Source: Promicromonospora sp. Populi
GTDB lineage: Bacteria > Actinomycetota > Actinomycetes > Actinomycetales > Cellulomonadaceae
Length of the DNA: 64,000 nt
Assembly: GCF_041081105.1 (NCBI RefSeq)
Contig: NZ_CP163528.1
Location: 3,534,001-3,598,000, forward strand
Direction: 5' to 3'
Position numbers and translations under genes: made by a program
Shown: positions 54,723 through 62,502 of the stretch, piece after piece
How positions within the stretch are numbered: position 1 is the stretch's first letter
How the letters are laid out: each line of letters starts with the position of its first letter
The notes under the pieces: generated by a model
Seen by the model: the letters and a program-made list of their open reading frames with translations, nothing else
Database searches by the model: none
Told to the model about the DNA's origin: nothing

Positions 54723-54752
54723 ACGTAAAGATCGTTCGGAGAATCTTTACGT
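54723..54752 (-). promoter_or_regulatory. Inverted repeat upstream of the tad operon
   Basis: ACGTAAAGAT (54723-54732) and ATCTTTACGT (54743-54752) form perfect 10-bp arms around 10 nt. It is about 270 bp upstream of the first tad gene. It is AT-rich within GC-rich DNA, as expected of an operator rather than a terminator. Confidence 0.45.
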
Positions 54753-54784
54753 TTGACGGGCGATCGTGCGGTGTCCGGACAGGA

Positions 54785-54817
54785 CGAGAGGGCCCCGCTG
54801 GCGGTGGGGCCCTCTCG
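54785..54817 (-). terminator. Terminator of the sigma-like gene
   Basis: Perfect 12-bp stem CGAGAGGGCCCC / GGGGCCCTCTCG with a 9-nt loop, 50 bp past the stop at 54867. Confidence 0.8.
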
Positions 54818-54866
54818 CGATGAGTAGATTTCCGACGATCTCAGGGCATCACGCACCCCCCAGTGC

Positions 54867-55763
54867 TCAGCCCGTCGGTCGTCGTCGTCCCTCATCGTCC
54901 CGTTCGCCCGGTTGTCCCCCAGACAGACCACCGGACTGAACGGCTTCCGCCAGCCGTCGCACTGCGCGACTCGCCCGCTGGCGCAAGGCTGCGTGCGAGA
55001 TGCCCAGCTCGTGGGCCACCCGCCGCTGATAGTTCCCGCGACCCGAGCCGAGCTCGGCGTACTCCGGGAGATCGGGGTCCGGCGCGTACAACCGCGCCAG
55101 AAGTGCTGACTCGTCCCGTGTCAGGACGTTTCGGTCGAGCCCCCACGCGATGACGTCGAGGACCTCGCCCGTCGGGCCCAGCGACATGCTCGCGAGCGAG
55201 TAGACGACTTCGGGCCCGGACTCGGGCGGCGTCTGCCGTTCGAGGACGGTCAGCGTGTCCGTGTCGGTGGGGATCTCCGCCACCTGGGGTCCGCGGCTCA
55301 CCCGGCCACCCCGAGCGTGCGGGGCCCGGTCGCCGACGACGCGCGTCAGCGTGTGCCCCTGGAGGCGCATCGCCACCCGGCTGCTGCGCTCGAGGTCGTA
55401 GTGGGTGATCGCATCCCACATGGCGGCGGCGGCCTCCTGCTCGAGGTCCTGCACGTCTGGATAGTGGCGGCGCGACCGCCGCACGATCTTGCGCACCGCG
55501 GGGAGCATGCACTGCAGCACCGCGCGCCCGGCGGGGAAGCTGCCGCCCGCGTGCTCGACGATGAGCGCGTACAGCACCTCGTCCGCGTCGTCGGGGGCGA
55601 GCTGGACGGTGTCACCCGTGCGGAGCCCCGCGAGCTGCGGGAACCGTGCGACGAGGCGGCCGATCTCGAGTGCGAACGACCGCGTGCGGACCAGGTCGGC
55701 CCAGTCATGGTCAAGCTCTCGCATCAGCGTCCCTGATGCCGGTGCTGGTGTACGTGCAGGCAT
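54867..55763 (-). CDS. Sigma-70-like RNA polymerase sigma factor (atypical)
   Basis: A 298-residue DNA-binding protein. A helical block PAVRKIVRRSRRHYPDVQDL then EQEAAAAMWDAITHYDLERS resembles sigma region 2. The C-terminal helix-turn-helix RRVAHELGISHAALRQRASR then AVRRLAEAVQ resembles region 4. The linker between them is longer than in ECF factors, and the N-terminal ~80 residues are unfamiliar. ATG 55763 is preceded by GGAGGGGGG at 7 nt. It sits between the tad operon and the divergent T4SS operon and may control one of them. It could instead be a sigma-derived regulator. Confidence 0.65.
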   Translation of the reverse strand: MPARTPAPASGTLMRELDHDWADLVRTRSFALEIGRLVARFPQLAGLRTGDTVQLAPDDADEVLYALIVEHAGGSFPAGRAVLQCMLPAVRKIVRRSRRHYPDVQDLEQEAAAAMWDAITHYDLERSSRVAMRLQGHTLTRVVGDRAPHARGGRVSRGPQVAEIPTDTDTLTVLERQTPPESGPEVVYSLASMSLGPTGEVLDVIAWGLDRNVLTRDESALLARLYAPDPDLPEYAELGSGRGNYQRRVAHELGISHAALRQRASRAVRRLAEAVQSGGLSGGQPGERDDEGRRRPTG

Positions 55764-55829
55764 GGCGGTTCCCCCCTCCGGTCAGCACCGAGTCCATCCG
55801 GGGGGTGTTGCCCGCCACTGTTGCCCGCT

Positions 55830-55871
55830 GGTTCTGGCCAACTGTGACCTGCGTCACAGTTGGCCAAAACC
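55830..55871. promoter_or_regulatory. Long palindrome containing a CRP/GlxR-type site
   Basis: Arms 55830-55848 and 55853-55871 pair over 19 bp with one mismatch. The centre, 55843-55858, reads TGTGACCTGCGTCACA, an exact match to the TGTGA-N6-TCACA consensus of CRP-family proteins (GlxR in corynebacteria). It lies between the divergent sigma-like gene and the T4SS operon, 105 bp from the T4SS ATG and 67 bp from the other. Confidence 0.7.
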
Positions 55872-55975
55872 CGGGGAAGACCGATGTCACACGAACTCGT
55901 CACCTGCCATTTGTGCTCAGCAGACGCAAGAGCCTGCTCAGCAGGCGTTGGACACGGAGAAACGGGAGAGGCGAG

Positions 55976-56305
55976 ATGAGCAAGGACGAGCTCGACCAGG
56001 CGCCCGGCGCCGGACTCGGCAGCACCGACCTCGGCAGTTCGGGCCTGCGCAGCGCGGATCCCGCCGCCCCGGACTTCGACCGCACGTGGTCCCTGCTGCG
56101 GGACACCGCCGAGGTGCACGCAGCCCGCGGCGAGGTGGCGCCCGTGGTGCGCGACCTCATCGCCTCCCTCGCCGAGGACCCCCTCGGCGAGCAGGACACA
56201 ACCGTGCGCCTGATCGAGGCGCTCGACAGCCCCCGCGTGCGCAGCGCACGCGAGGCCCGCGAGCGCATCCGGGCGGACCTGCAGAACGAGGTGCGGACGC
56301 GATGA
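55976..56305 (+). CDS. Small soluble protein opening the T4SS operon
   Basis: Unrecognised 109-residue protein. A Gly/Ser/Ala-rich first third (APGAGLGSTDLGSSGLRSAD) leads into helices (TWSLLRDTAEVHAARGEVAP; VRSAREARERIRADLQNEV). No signal or membrane segment. ATG 55976 has GGGAGAGG upstream; the stop overlaps the next start (ATGA). The conserved operon position suggests a T4SS accessory role. Confidence 0.7.
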   Translation: MSKDELDQAPGAGLGSTDLGSSGLRSADPAAPDFDRTWSLLRDTAEVHAARGEVAPVVRDLIASLAEDPLGEQDTTVRLIEALDSPRVRSAREARERIRADLQNEVRTR

Positions 56306-57438
56306 GCTCGGTTCTTGTGCGACGGCGTGGCAAGAAGTCGGCTGAGCCGGCCGAGCTGCCGCCCCCTGCCGACGTCGCCTCCGGTACCGCCTCGCCGTGG
56401 ACCGGTGGACCCGATCAGCCCGCGACGCCGTCGTCGTCGGGCGGGGGAGGCGACGACGAGAACCAGCCACCGCAGGTGGTGGAGTGGTCCAACGGACCCG
56501 CCCTGGTGACCAAGGCCTGGGGTGCCCTGCTCGCGCTGGCGCTGCTGGCCGGGCCGGCCGCCCTGGTGTGGACCGCGCTGCGCCCCGAGGCCGCCCCCGC
56601 CTCGGCGGTCGCCGGCTCAGCCGATACCGCTCAGGCGGCGGCGGCCCAGGAGCGGGCGATCGAGCTCGTGGAGACCTGGCTGCGGGCCGACAGCGACGAC
56701 CAGCAGCTGATCGCCTCCCTCACGAACGCCCCGGTCGGCTCACTCCCCCAGGAGGGCCTGACCATCCGCGACTCGTCGGTGGCACAGATCGAGCAGGCGG
56801 AGGACAACGTGTGGTCGGTGACGGTCGGCGTCGACGTCGCGGAGCCCGCTCCCGGCTCGACACCCCCGCCGGCCGTGGAAGGCGAGGAGGCCGAGGTGCC
56901 CCTGGTCTGGGTGCGCCGCTACTTCCAGGTGCCGGTGCTGGTAAGCCGCACCGAGACCGAGTGGTCCGGGCCCCACCTCGCGGTGACCGCCGTCGCCCTC
57001 CCCGCGCCCGTCCCGGGCCCGGCGGCCGCCGCCGAGCCGCCGGACCTCGACTACCCCGAGACCATCTCTCCGACGTCGGCCGCGGGCCAGTCCGTGGCCG
57101 GGTTCCTCGCGGCGATGATCGCGGGCGACGGCGAGATCACGCGCTACCTGCGCCCCGGCACCGCCATCTCGGCCATCAGCCCCGCTCCGTACTCGGCCGT
57201 CTCCGTGACCGACATCAACGGGTCGCACGAGGTCACGGAGGACCCGGCCGACGGCGACGGCACGCACGCACTGATCACCGTCGAGCTCACCCGGCTCGAC
57301 GGCAACACGACCACCGCCCAGTACGTCCTCACGCTTGTTGCGCGGGACGGCCGCTGGGAGGTTGCCGGCGTTCAGCCGGCCGTCCGTATCGACACGACGC
57401 CATCCGGCACGATCGACTCCGGCACCGCCGGGGAATAA
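56302..57438 (+). CDS. TcpC-like (VirB8-type) conjugation protein
   Basis: A 378-residue bitopic membrane protein. A cytoplasmic Pro/Ser/Gly-rich N-terminus is followed by the helix AWGALLALALLAGPAALVWT and two extracytoplasmic NTF2-like domains. These are about residues 105-245 (AIELVETWLRADSDDQQLIA; WVRRYFQVPVLVSRTETEWS) and 255-365 (SVAGFLAAMIAGDGEITRYL; ALITVELTRLDGNTTTAQYV). This is the TcpC arrangement of Gram-positive conjugation systems, equivalent to VirB8, which scaffolds the transfer channel. Confidence 0.82.
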   Translation: MSSVLVRRRGKKSAEPAELPPPADVASGTASPWTGGPDQPATPSSSGGGGDDENQPPQVVEWSNGPALVTKAWGALLALALLAGPAALVWTALRPEAAPASAVAGSADTAQAAAAQERAIELVETWLRADSDDQQLIASLTNAPVGSLPQEGLTIRDSSVAQIEQAEDNVWSVTVGVDVAEPAPGSTPPPAVEGEEAEVPLVWVRRYFQVPVLVSRTETEWSGPHLAVTAVALPAPVPGPAAAAEPPDLDYPETISPTSAAGQSVAGFLAAMIAGDGEITRYLRPGTAISAISPAPYSAVSVTDINGSHEVTEDPADGDGTHALITVELTRLDGNTTTAQYVLTLVARDGRWEVAGVQPAVRIDTTPSGTIDSGTAGE

Positions 57439-57452
57439 CGAAGGAGAGAACC

Positions 57453-57737
57453 ATGATCAACGAGATCGTTATGGCCGACGGCTTCCTCGACCTCATCACC
57501 GTCAAGTCCGAGGAGGTCAGGACCACCATCGAGTCGGTGACCTTCGTGGTCGTCATCCTCATGGTGGTGATCACCGCCGTGAAGACCAAGATGTCGATCG
57601 CGGCGATCCTGATGTCCGCGATCGTCGGAGGCATCGTCCTGTGGCTCGTGAACGGCGGGATCAACGTCACGTCCGACCTGGCCCGGGACGAGTTCGACTC
57701 CGCCCCTGCAATCGTGAACTCGCAGACAGTTCTCTGA
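57453..57737 (+). CDS. Small two-helix membrane protein of the T4SS operon
   Basis: A 94-residue protein with AAGGAG before ATG 57453. Two helices, SVTFVVVILMVVITAVKTKM and IAAILMSAIVGGIVLWLVNG, are joined by a short basic turn, with acidic ends. Size, topology and position fit VirB2/TrbC-type pilin-like subunits, but no processing site is evident. Identity is tentative. Confidence 0.65.
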   Translation: MINEIVMADGFLDLITVKSEEVRTTIESVTFVVVILMVVITAVKTKMSIAAILMSAIVGGIVLWLVNGGINVTSDLARDEFDSAPAIVNSQTVL

Positions 57738-57849
57738 CGACCGCTGGGTCTGACGGGGCTGCACGGGTGGGCAGGACGTCGAGGGCAGTGCACAGGGTTG
57801 GTCAGACGGGCACGTATCTGTGCCCAGCACGTGGTGAGGAGGGTGTCCG

Positions 57850-58656
57850 GTGACCGAGACCGCGAAGTTCTATACGAAGGCCCGACGCATCCCCATGCTG
57901 GTGGGGAAGCTACCCAGCGGCGGGCGCATCTGGGGCGGCCCGTACACCATCACCCAGGTGGGAGCGGGCGCCGTGGTGGCGTTCGTCCTGTGGCGGACCG
58001 CTCCGCTGTGGGCTCAGATGGGCGGCTTCATGAACATCGCGGTCGCCGTCGGGGTGGTCGTTGGCGTGGTCTGGGCCACCGGCAAGCTCCCGAGCAGCGG
58101 TCGCAACCCCGTCGCGTTCGTCATGGACGCGATGAACCTGAGCTCGAGCCGGGGACGGCTGTCCGGCGGGCAGGTCACCCTGCCCAAGCCGCGCCTGATC
58201 ACCCACCGGGTAATGGTCGTGCTGCCCGCACCTCCCGCCACCGCAGCTCGGCGCAGTGCGCCCGTGGCTGGCCCGGCCCGTTCGGTTGCGGTTCCAGTAG
58301 CTGGTCCGACGGCGGGGCCGGCTCCGGGGCAGACGGTTAGGCCGGCCGGCCCGCAGCGCCCGACCGTCGTCGGGCCGGTCCCGACCGAGCTCCTCCCGGA
58401 GCTGACCGGCCACGGTCCCGCGGACGCGACCTTCGAGGGCCGGCAGCTTCAGCCGGCGACCAGCCCACGACCCCAGCCGGTCCCGGACAAACGCTCGCCC
58501 GCGGACTGGGCGGCAGCAGCCGCAACCGCTGCGGCAACGGCCAAGGACCGCGAGAACGCCGACCTCACCGGCGTCGGGCAGCTGCTCGCCGGCAAGCCCG
58601 CAGGAACGAAAGAACCCGGCGAACGCACCGCCCCCACCACTCCGCGAGAGGACTGA
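57850..58656 (+). CDS. PrgI/TcpE-like (VirB3-type) membrane protein
   Basis: A 268-residue protein. The N-terminus carries FYTKARRIPMLVGKLPSGGR and two membrane helices (YTITQVGAGAVVAFVLWRTA; NIAVAVGVVVGVVWATGKLP), then GRNPVAFVMDAMNL. The last ~140 residues are a Pro/Ala/Thr-rich cytoplasmic tail. Such proteins precede the VirB4-like ATPase in Gram-positive T4SS operons and anchor it to the membrane. Start is GTG 57850 after GAGGAGG. Confidence 0.75.
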   Translation: MTETAKFYTKARRIPMLVGKLPSGGRIWGGPYTITQVGAGAVVAFVLWRTAPLWAQMGGFMNIAVAVGVVVGVVWATGKLPSSGRNPVAFVMDAMNLSSSRGRLSGGQVTLPKPRLITHRVMVVLPAPPATAARRSAPVAGPARSVAVPVAGPTAGPAPGQTVRPAGPQRPTVVGPVPTELLPELTGHGPADATFEGRQLQPATSPRPQPVPDKRSPADWAAAAATAAATAKDRENADLTGVGQLLAGKPAGTKEPGERTAPTTPRED

Positions 58657-58662
58657 GCCCCC

Positions 58663-61600
58663 ATGCTGAGCCACATCTCGGCCCTGACCGACGGCCTCAT
58701 GTGGACCCGCACCGGGACCGTGTGGGCCCTCTGGCGTGTGTCCCCCGTGCCCTACGCGTTCCAGCCCGACGACAAGAAGCACGCGGCGCGGCGGCACCAC
58801 ACCGCGCTGTACCGCGCGCTGCGCGGCGAGTCGCTGCACCTCGGGCTGACGGCGGCCACCGACCCGGCGTCGGTGGTGCTCTCGATGATCGAGGGTGTCG
58901 ACCTGACCGAGCGTGAGGCGTGGGCCGCGGAGTGCGAGGCCACCCTCGACTTCCTGGAGCAGATCCCGATCGGGCGGCGTGTGCACTGGATCGCCGCGCC
59001 CCTGGCCAACCCGGGCGCCAAGGCATTCAGTGAGCCGCTGCGCGCGTCCTGGTCCTCGCTCCAGGACACCCTGATGATGCCGCGCGCCGTGCCGGGCCGG
59101 CACGCGATCGGCGAGCGGGCCGCGCAGGCGGAGGCACTGCGCAAGGAGATGCCCGCCGCGTTCGACCCGCGGCCGGCGACCGTGGCCGAGATGGCCTGGA
59201 TGTTCGGGCACGCCATGCAGCGCGGCCTCGGTCTGGACACCGCGGTGCCCCTCGACGGGTCGCTCGACGCCGAGATGCACTTGTCGGGGCCTTCGGTGCT
59301 GCCGTCGTCGCTGGTCGATCCGGCCGGTCAGACGGACTCCGAGAAGCGCCTAGGGCCGCTGCAGATCCTGAAGCAGCCCTACGTGAAGGTGCTCGACCCC
59401 ACCAACCCCGACCTCGCCTCGTACCAGACGACGCTCGTGGTGGCCGATACGCCGTCGGGCGGCATCGTGTACCCGGGGTGCGAGTGGATCGGACGTGTCG
59501 ACGAGTCCGGGGTGCCGTGCGACTGGGCCATCCGGATGACCGTGCGCTCGCGCGACGAGGTGACCAACCGCAACCGGCGCGCGGTGCGCACCCTGAACGA
59601 CCAGTTCGACCAGCGCTCCGAGGAGGAGCGCGCGGGGTCGTCCCTGGACACGACGGCGCGCGCTCTGGGCGAGTACCAGGCGGTGATGGACGCCGACGAG
59701 CTCGAGGTCGAGGTGGACGCCACCACGATGTTCACCGTCTCGGGCCACACCCCTGAGCAGGTGCTGGACGACGCCCGGGACCTGACCAAGTACTTCGCCG
59801 CCATGCAGTTCTCGCTGCGCACCGACCCCACGATCCAGCCGACGCTCTTCGAGGCCACCCTGCCGGGCACCCCGACCCCGCGCGCCGTGCGGGAGTACTC
59901 GCAGATCACGACGGCGCGCGCGTTCTCGGCAGCGGTGCCGTTCGCCACCACCGAGCTGGGCGACACCTCCGGTGCGCTGTTCGCCCTGGAGATCTCGAAC
60001 GGGGCGGCCCGGCCGAACCCGGTCTTCGTGAACCTGGCCGGAGCCACCGACAAGCTGGACGTCGCGCTCGCGATGGGCTTCGTGGGCGAGCTGGGTGCGG
60101 GTAAGGCTCTCGCCCTCGACACGCCCATCCCGACGCCGAGCGGCTGGACCACCATGGGCGACCTGGCGCCGGGGGACCGCGTCTTCGACGAGAACGGGGC
60201 GCCCACGGAAGTCGTCGGCGTCTCCCCCGTCATGCGGGACCACCAGTGCTACCAGGTGGTGTTCTCCGATGGATCGACGATCGTGGCCGACGCCGAGCAC
60301 CTATGGACGACGGTTCCCCTGAAGACCCGCGGCCATCAGGCGAAACTGAACCACAAGCGCAAGCAGCGCGGCGAGACGCCCGTCGACGTGCTCGACGCGA
60401 CGCTCGACCTGAGCGGACCCGGGTGGCACGAACACGGCACTGTCGCGACGACCGAGCAGCTCCGCGAGACGCTCCTGGCGGGCAAACAGCTCAACCACGC
60501 GGTGCCGGTCGCCGGGGCCCTGGAGCTTCCCCCCGTCGACGTCCCCGTCAACCCCTATTACCTCGGCCTCTGGCTCGGCGACGGGAGTTCATGGCGCTCC
60601 GAGATCACTACCGCAGACCCCGAAGTGCTCTCCCGCCTCGAGCTGTGCGGATACGAGGTCAGGAAGCTGTCGGCGGAGTACGCGTACGCTGTCCGGCTCC
60701 CGCACGAGGCGGATGACGGTTTCACGCCGGAGCAGCGGCCCTGCTTGCAGTGCGGAGCCCAGTACCTCGCTTGGTACGAGCAGCGTCGCTATTGCGGCAA
60801 GACCTGCGAGGCTGCCGGACGCAAGGCTGGCGTGCCACCCCTGCCGCCACGCCGCTGCGGCCGGTGTGACAAGCCCATGCTCAGGACCAGCACTGGCCGG
60901 CGGTGTGCGGACTGCCGCAAGGCGTCATCGATGACCGGACGTCTCGACTCGCTCGGCGTGCTCAAGAACAAGCACATCCCAGCTGCGTACCTGCGTGCGG
61001 GAACGATCCAGCGCCGAAGCCTCCTCGCCGGGCTGATGGACTCCGACGGCACAGTGACGCCGTCGGGCAGCGTGGAGTTCACGAACACGAATAAGCGGCT
61101 GGCGCGAGACGTCCATGAGCTCGCGCTGTCACTTGGATACAGGTCGGTGCTCCGAGAGGGGCGTGCCCGCCTGAAGGGGCGGGACGTCGGCCCGAAGTGG
61201 GCCGTCACCTTCACGACCACTGACGATGTCTTCATGCTCCAGCGAAAGGTCGACACGCACCTGGAGCGCGGGGAGAACCGCAGCGCCGCCCGAAACGCTT
61301 ACCGGTACGTCACCGAGATCCGGCCGGTGAAGTCCGTTCCCGTGCGGTGCATCCGGGTGGCAGCAGAATCGAGCCTGTTCCTGGCGGGGGACGCGATGAT
61401 CCCCACCCACAACTCGGTCAGCATGAAGACCGTGGCCATGGACAACGTCGACATGGGCGCCACGCTCATGGCGGTGGACCACACCGAGATGGGCGAGTGG
61501 GGCATCGCCGTCTCGGAGATCCCCGGCTCGCAGGTCGTGGAGATCTCCGAGGACGCGACGGTGTCCATGGACCCGCTGCGGATCCTGCCGCCGGCGCAAG

Positions 61601-62502
61601 CACCGCGGGTGGCCCGCGCCTTCATCACCGTGCTGCTGTCGGTGCAGACCAAGTCCGAGCAGAACGTGCTGCTGTCCAAGGTGCTGCAGACGGAGTACAT
61701 GTGGCGGCACAAGATCACCTCGCTCGGGTCGCTCGCGCGGCACCTCGAGGCGGACTGCGAGTTCCCGGGCGCCCGGATGCTCGCCGACGAGATGCGGATC
61801 TTCTCCGAGCTCGACTTCGGGCGCGCTCTGTTCGACGACTCGCTGCCGCCGCTCGACCTGAGCTCGCCGGCGATCGTGCTGCACACGCACAAGATGCAGC
61901 TGCCCTCGAAGGCCGACATGGAGCACGGGCACCTGTTCGCCGAGCTCAGAGCCGAGAAGGTGTTCGGCCGCGCCACGTTCGCGCTCATCGCGGCTCTCGC
62001 CAGGTACCGCTGCTTCGCGGACCGCTCCCGGCTCGACATCTTCGCCGCCGACGAGGCGTCCAAGACCATGTCGTCACCGGAGGCGGCAGAGGAGATCGGC
62101 ATGTTCATCCGGGACGGCCGTAAGCACAAGGCGGCGCTGCTGCTGGGCAGCCACGACGCCGAGGAGGACTTCGGCAACGAGGTGGTGCGCGGGCTGATCC
62201 CGTTCCGCGTGCTGCTGCGCCACCGCGACGCGAACCTGGCCCGCCGTGGCCTGCGGTGGCTGCACGGGTTGCCGACCACCGCACCGGTGGACGAGGGCCT
62301 GGTCAAGCTCGTCACGGAGGGCACCGCGCCGGTGACCGACGCCGCCGTCGGCGTGGTCGAGGAGCGCCGCGGGGAGTGCCTGATCCGGGACTTCCAGGCC
62401 CGCTACGGCCGGGCGAAGGTCATGGCGCCGCTCGTGGAGAGGCGCGCCGAGACCGTCAAGACCACGCCGACCAGCTCCTCCGGTGCGGTGATCGGGGCAT
62501 GA
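58663..62502 (+). CDS. VirB4-like T4SS ATPase interrupted by an intein
   Basis: Cytoplasmic ATPase powering the secretion channel. The precursor is 1279 residues; the mature host protein would be 843. Residues 1-481 hold the N-terminal VirB4-like domain (LTDGLMWTRTGTVWALWRVS) and end GFVGELGAGK. The intein occupies 482-917. Host sequence resumes at Ser918 (SVSMKTVAMDNVDMGATLMA), so splicing would rebuild a P-loop GELGAGKS. Walker B is LDIFAADEASKTMSS; later come GMFIRDGRKHKAALLLGSHD and RVLLRHRDANLARRGL. ATG 58663 is 6 nt after the previous stop. The 3' end overlaps the next gene by 4 nt. Confidence 0.9.
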   Translation: MLSHISALTDGLMWTRTGTVWALWRVSPVPYAFQPDDKKHAARRHHTALYRALRGESLHLGLTAATDPASVVLSMIEGVDLTEREAWAAECEATLDFLEQIPIGRRVHWIAAPLANPGAKAFSEPLRASWSSLQDTLMMPRAVPGRHAIGERAAQAEALRKEMPAAFDPRPATVAEMAWMFGHAMQRGLGLDTAVPLDGSLDAEMHLSGPSVLPSSLVDPAGQTDSEKRLGPLQILKQPYVKVLDPTNPDLASYQTTLVVADTPSGGIVYPGCEWIGRVDESGVPCDWAIRMTVRSRDEVTNRNRRAVRTLNDQFDQRSEEERAGSSLDTTARALGEYQAVMDADELEVEVDATTMFTVSGHTPEQVLDDARDLTKYFAAMQFSLRTDPTIQPTLFEATLPGTPTPRAVREYSQITTARAFSAAVPFATTELGDTSGALFALEISNGAARPNPVFVNLAGATDKLDVALAMGFVGELGAGKALALDTPIPTPSGWTTMGDLAPGDRVFDENGAPTEVVGVSPVMRDHQCYQVVFSDGSTIVADAEHLWTTVPLKTRGHQAKLNHKRKQRGETPVDVLDATLDLSGPGWHEHGTVATTEQLRETLLAGKQLNHAVPVAGALELPPVDVPVNPYYLGLWLGDGSSWRSEITTADPEVLSRLELCGYEVRKLSAEYAYAVRLPHEADDGFTPEQRPCLQCGAQYLAWYEQRRYCGKTCEAAGRKAGVPPLPPRRCGRCDKPMLRTSTGRRCADCRKASSMTGRLDSLGVLKNKHIPAAYLRAGTIQRRSLLAGLMDSDGTVTPSGSVEFTNTNKRLARDVHELALSLGYRSVLREGRARLKGRDVGPKWAVTFTTTDDVFMLQRKVDTHLERGENRSAARNAYRYVTEIRPVKSVPVRCIRVAAESSLFLAGDAMIPTHNSVSMKTVAMDNVDMGATLMAVDHTEMGEWGIAVSEIPGSQVVEISEDATVSMDPLRILPPAQAPRVARAFITVLLSVQTKSEQNVLLSKVLQTEYMWRHKITSLGSLARHLEADCEFPGARMLADEMRIFSELDFGRALFDDSLPPLDLSSPAIVLHTHKMQLPSKADMEHGHLFAELRAEKVFGRATFALIAALARYRCFADRSRLDIFAADEASKTMSSPEAAEEIGMFIRDGRKHKAALLLGSHDAEEDFGNEVVRGLIPFRVLLRHRDANLARRGLRWLHGLPTTAPVDEGLVKLVTEGTAPVTDAAVGVVEERRGECLIRDFQARYGRAKVMAPLVERRAETVKTTPTSSSGAVIGA
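60106..61413 (+). mobile_element. Intein (class 3 type) with LAGLIDADG homing endonuclease
   Basis: A 436-residue protein-splicing element. It begins with Ala (ALALDTPIPTPSGWTTMGDL) instead of Cys or Ser and ends MIPTHN before host Ser. Trp67 (block B, ADAEHLW), Cys415 (block F, VRCIRV) and Thr434 (block G, PTHN) form the W-C-T set that defines class 3 inteins. There the block F Cys replaces the N-terminal nucleophile. The endonuclease has both motifs, YLGLWLGDG (Asp159) and LLAGLMDSDG (Asp314), so it is probably active. Between them are two zinc-ribbon-like units: Cys213, 216, 230, 234 and Cys251, 254, 267, 270. Confidence 0.92.

Larger units (their letters stand above)
54456..54866. other. 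Non-coding region upstream of the tad operon
   Basis: These 411 bp hold no convincing gene. They should contain the tad operon promoter. An inverted repeat lies at 54723-54752 and the terminator of the sigma-like gene at 54785-54817. The segment 54540-54760 is noticeably richer in A/T than its surroundings. Confidence 0.5.
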
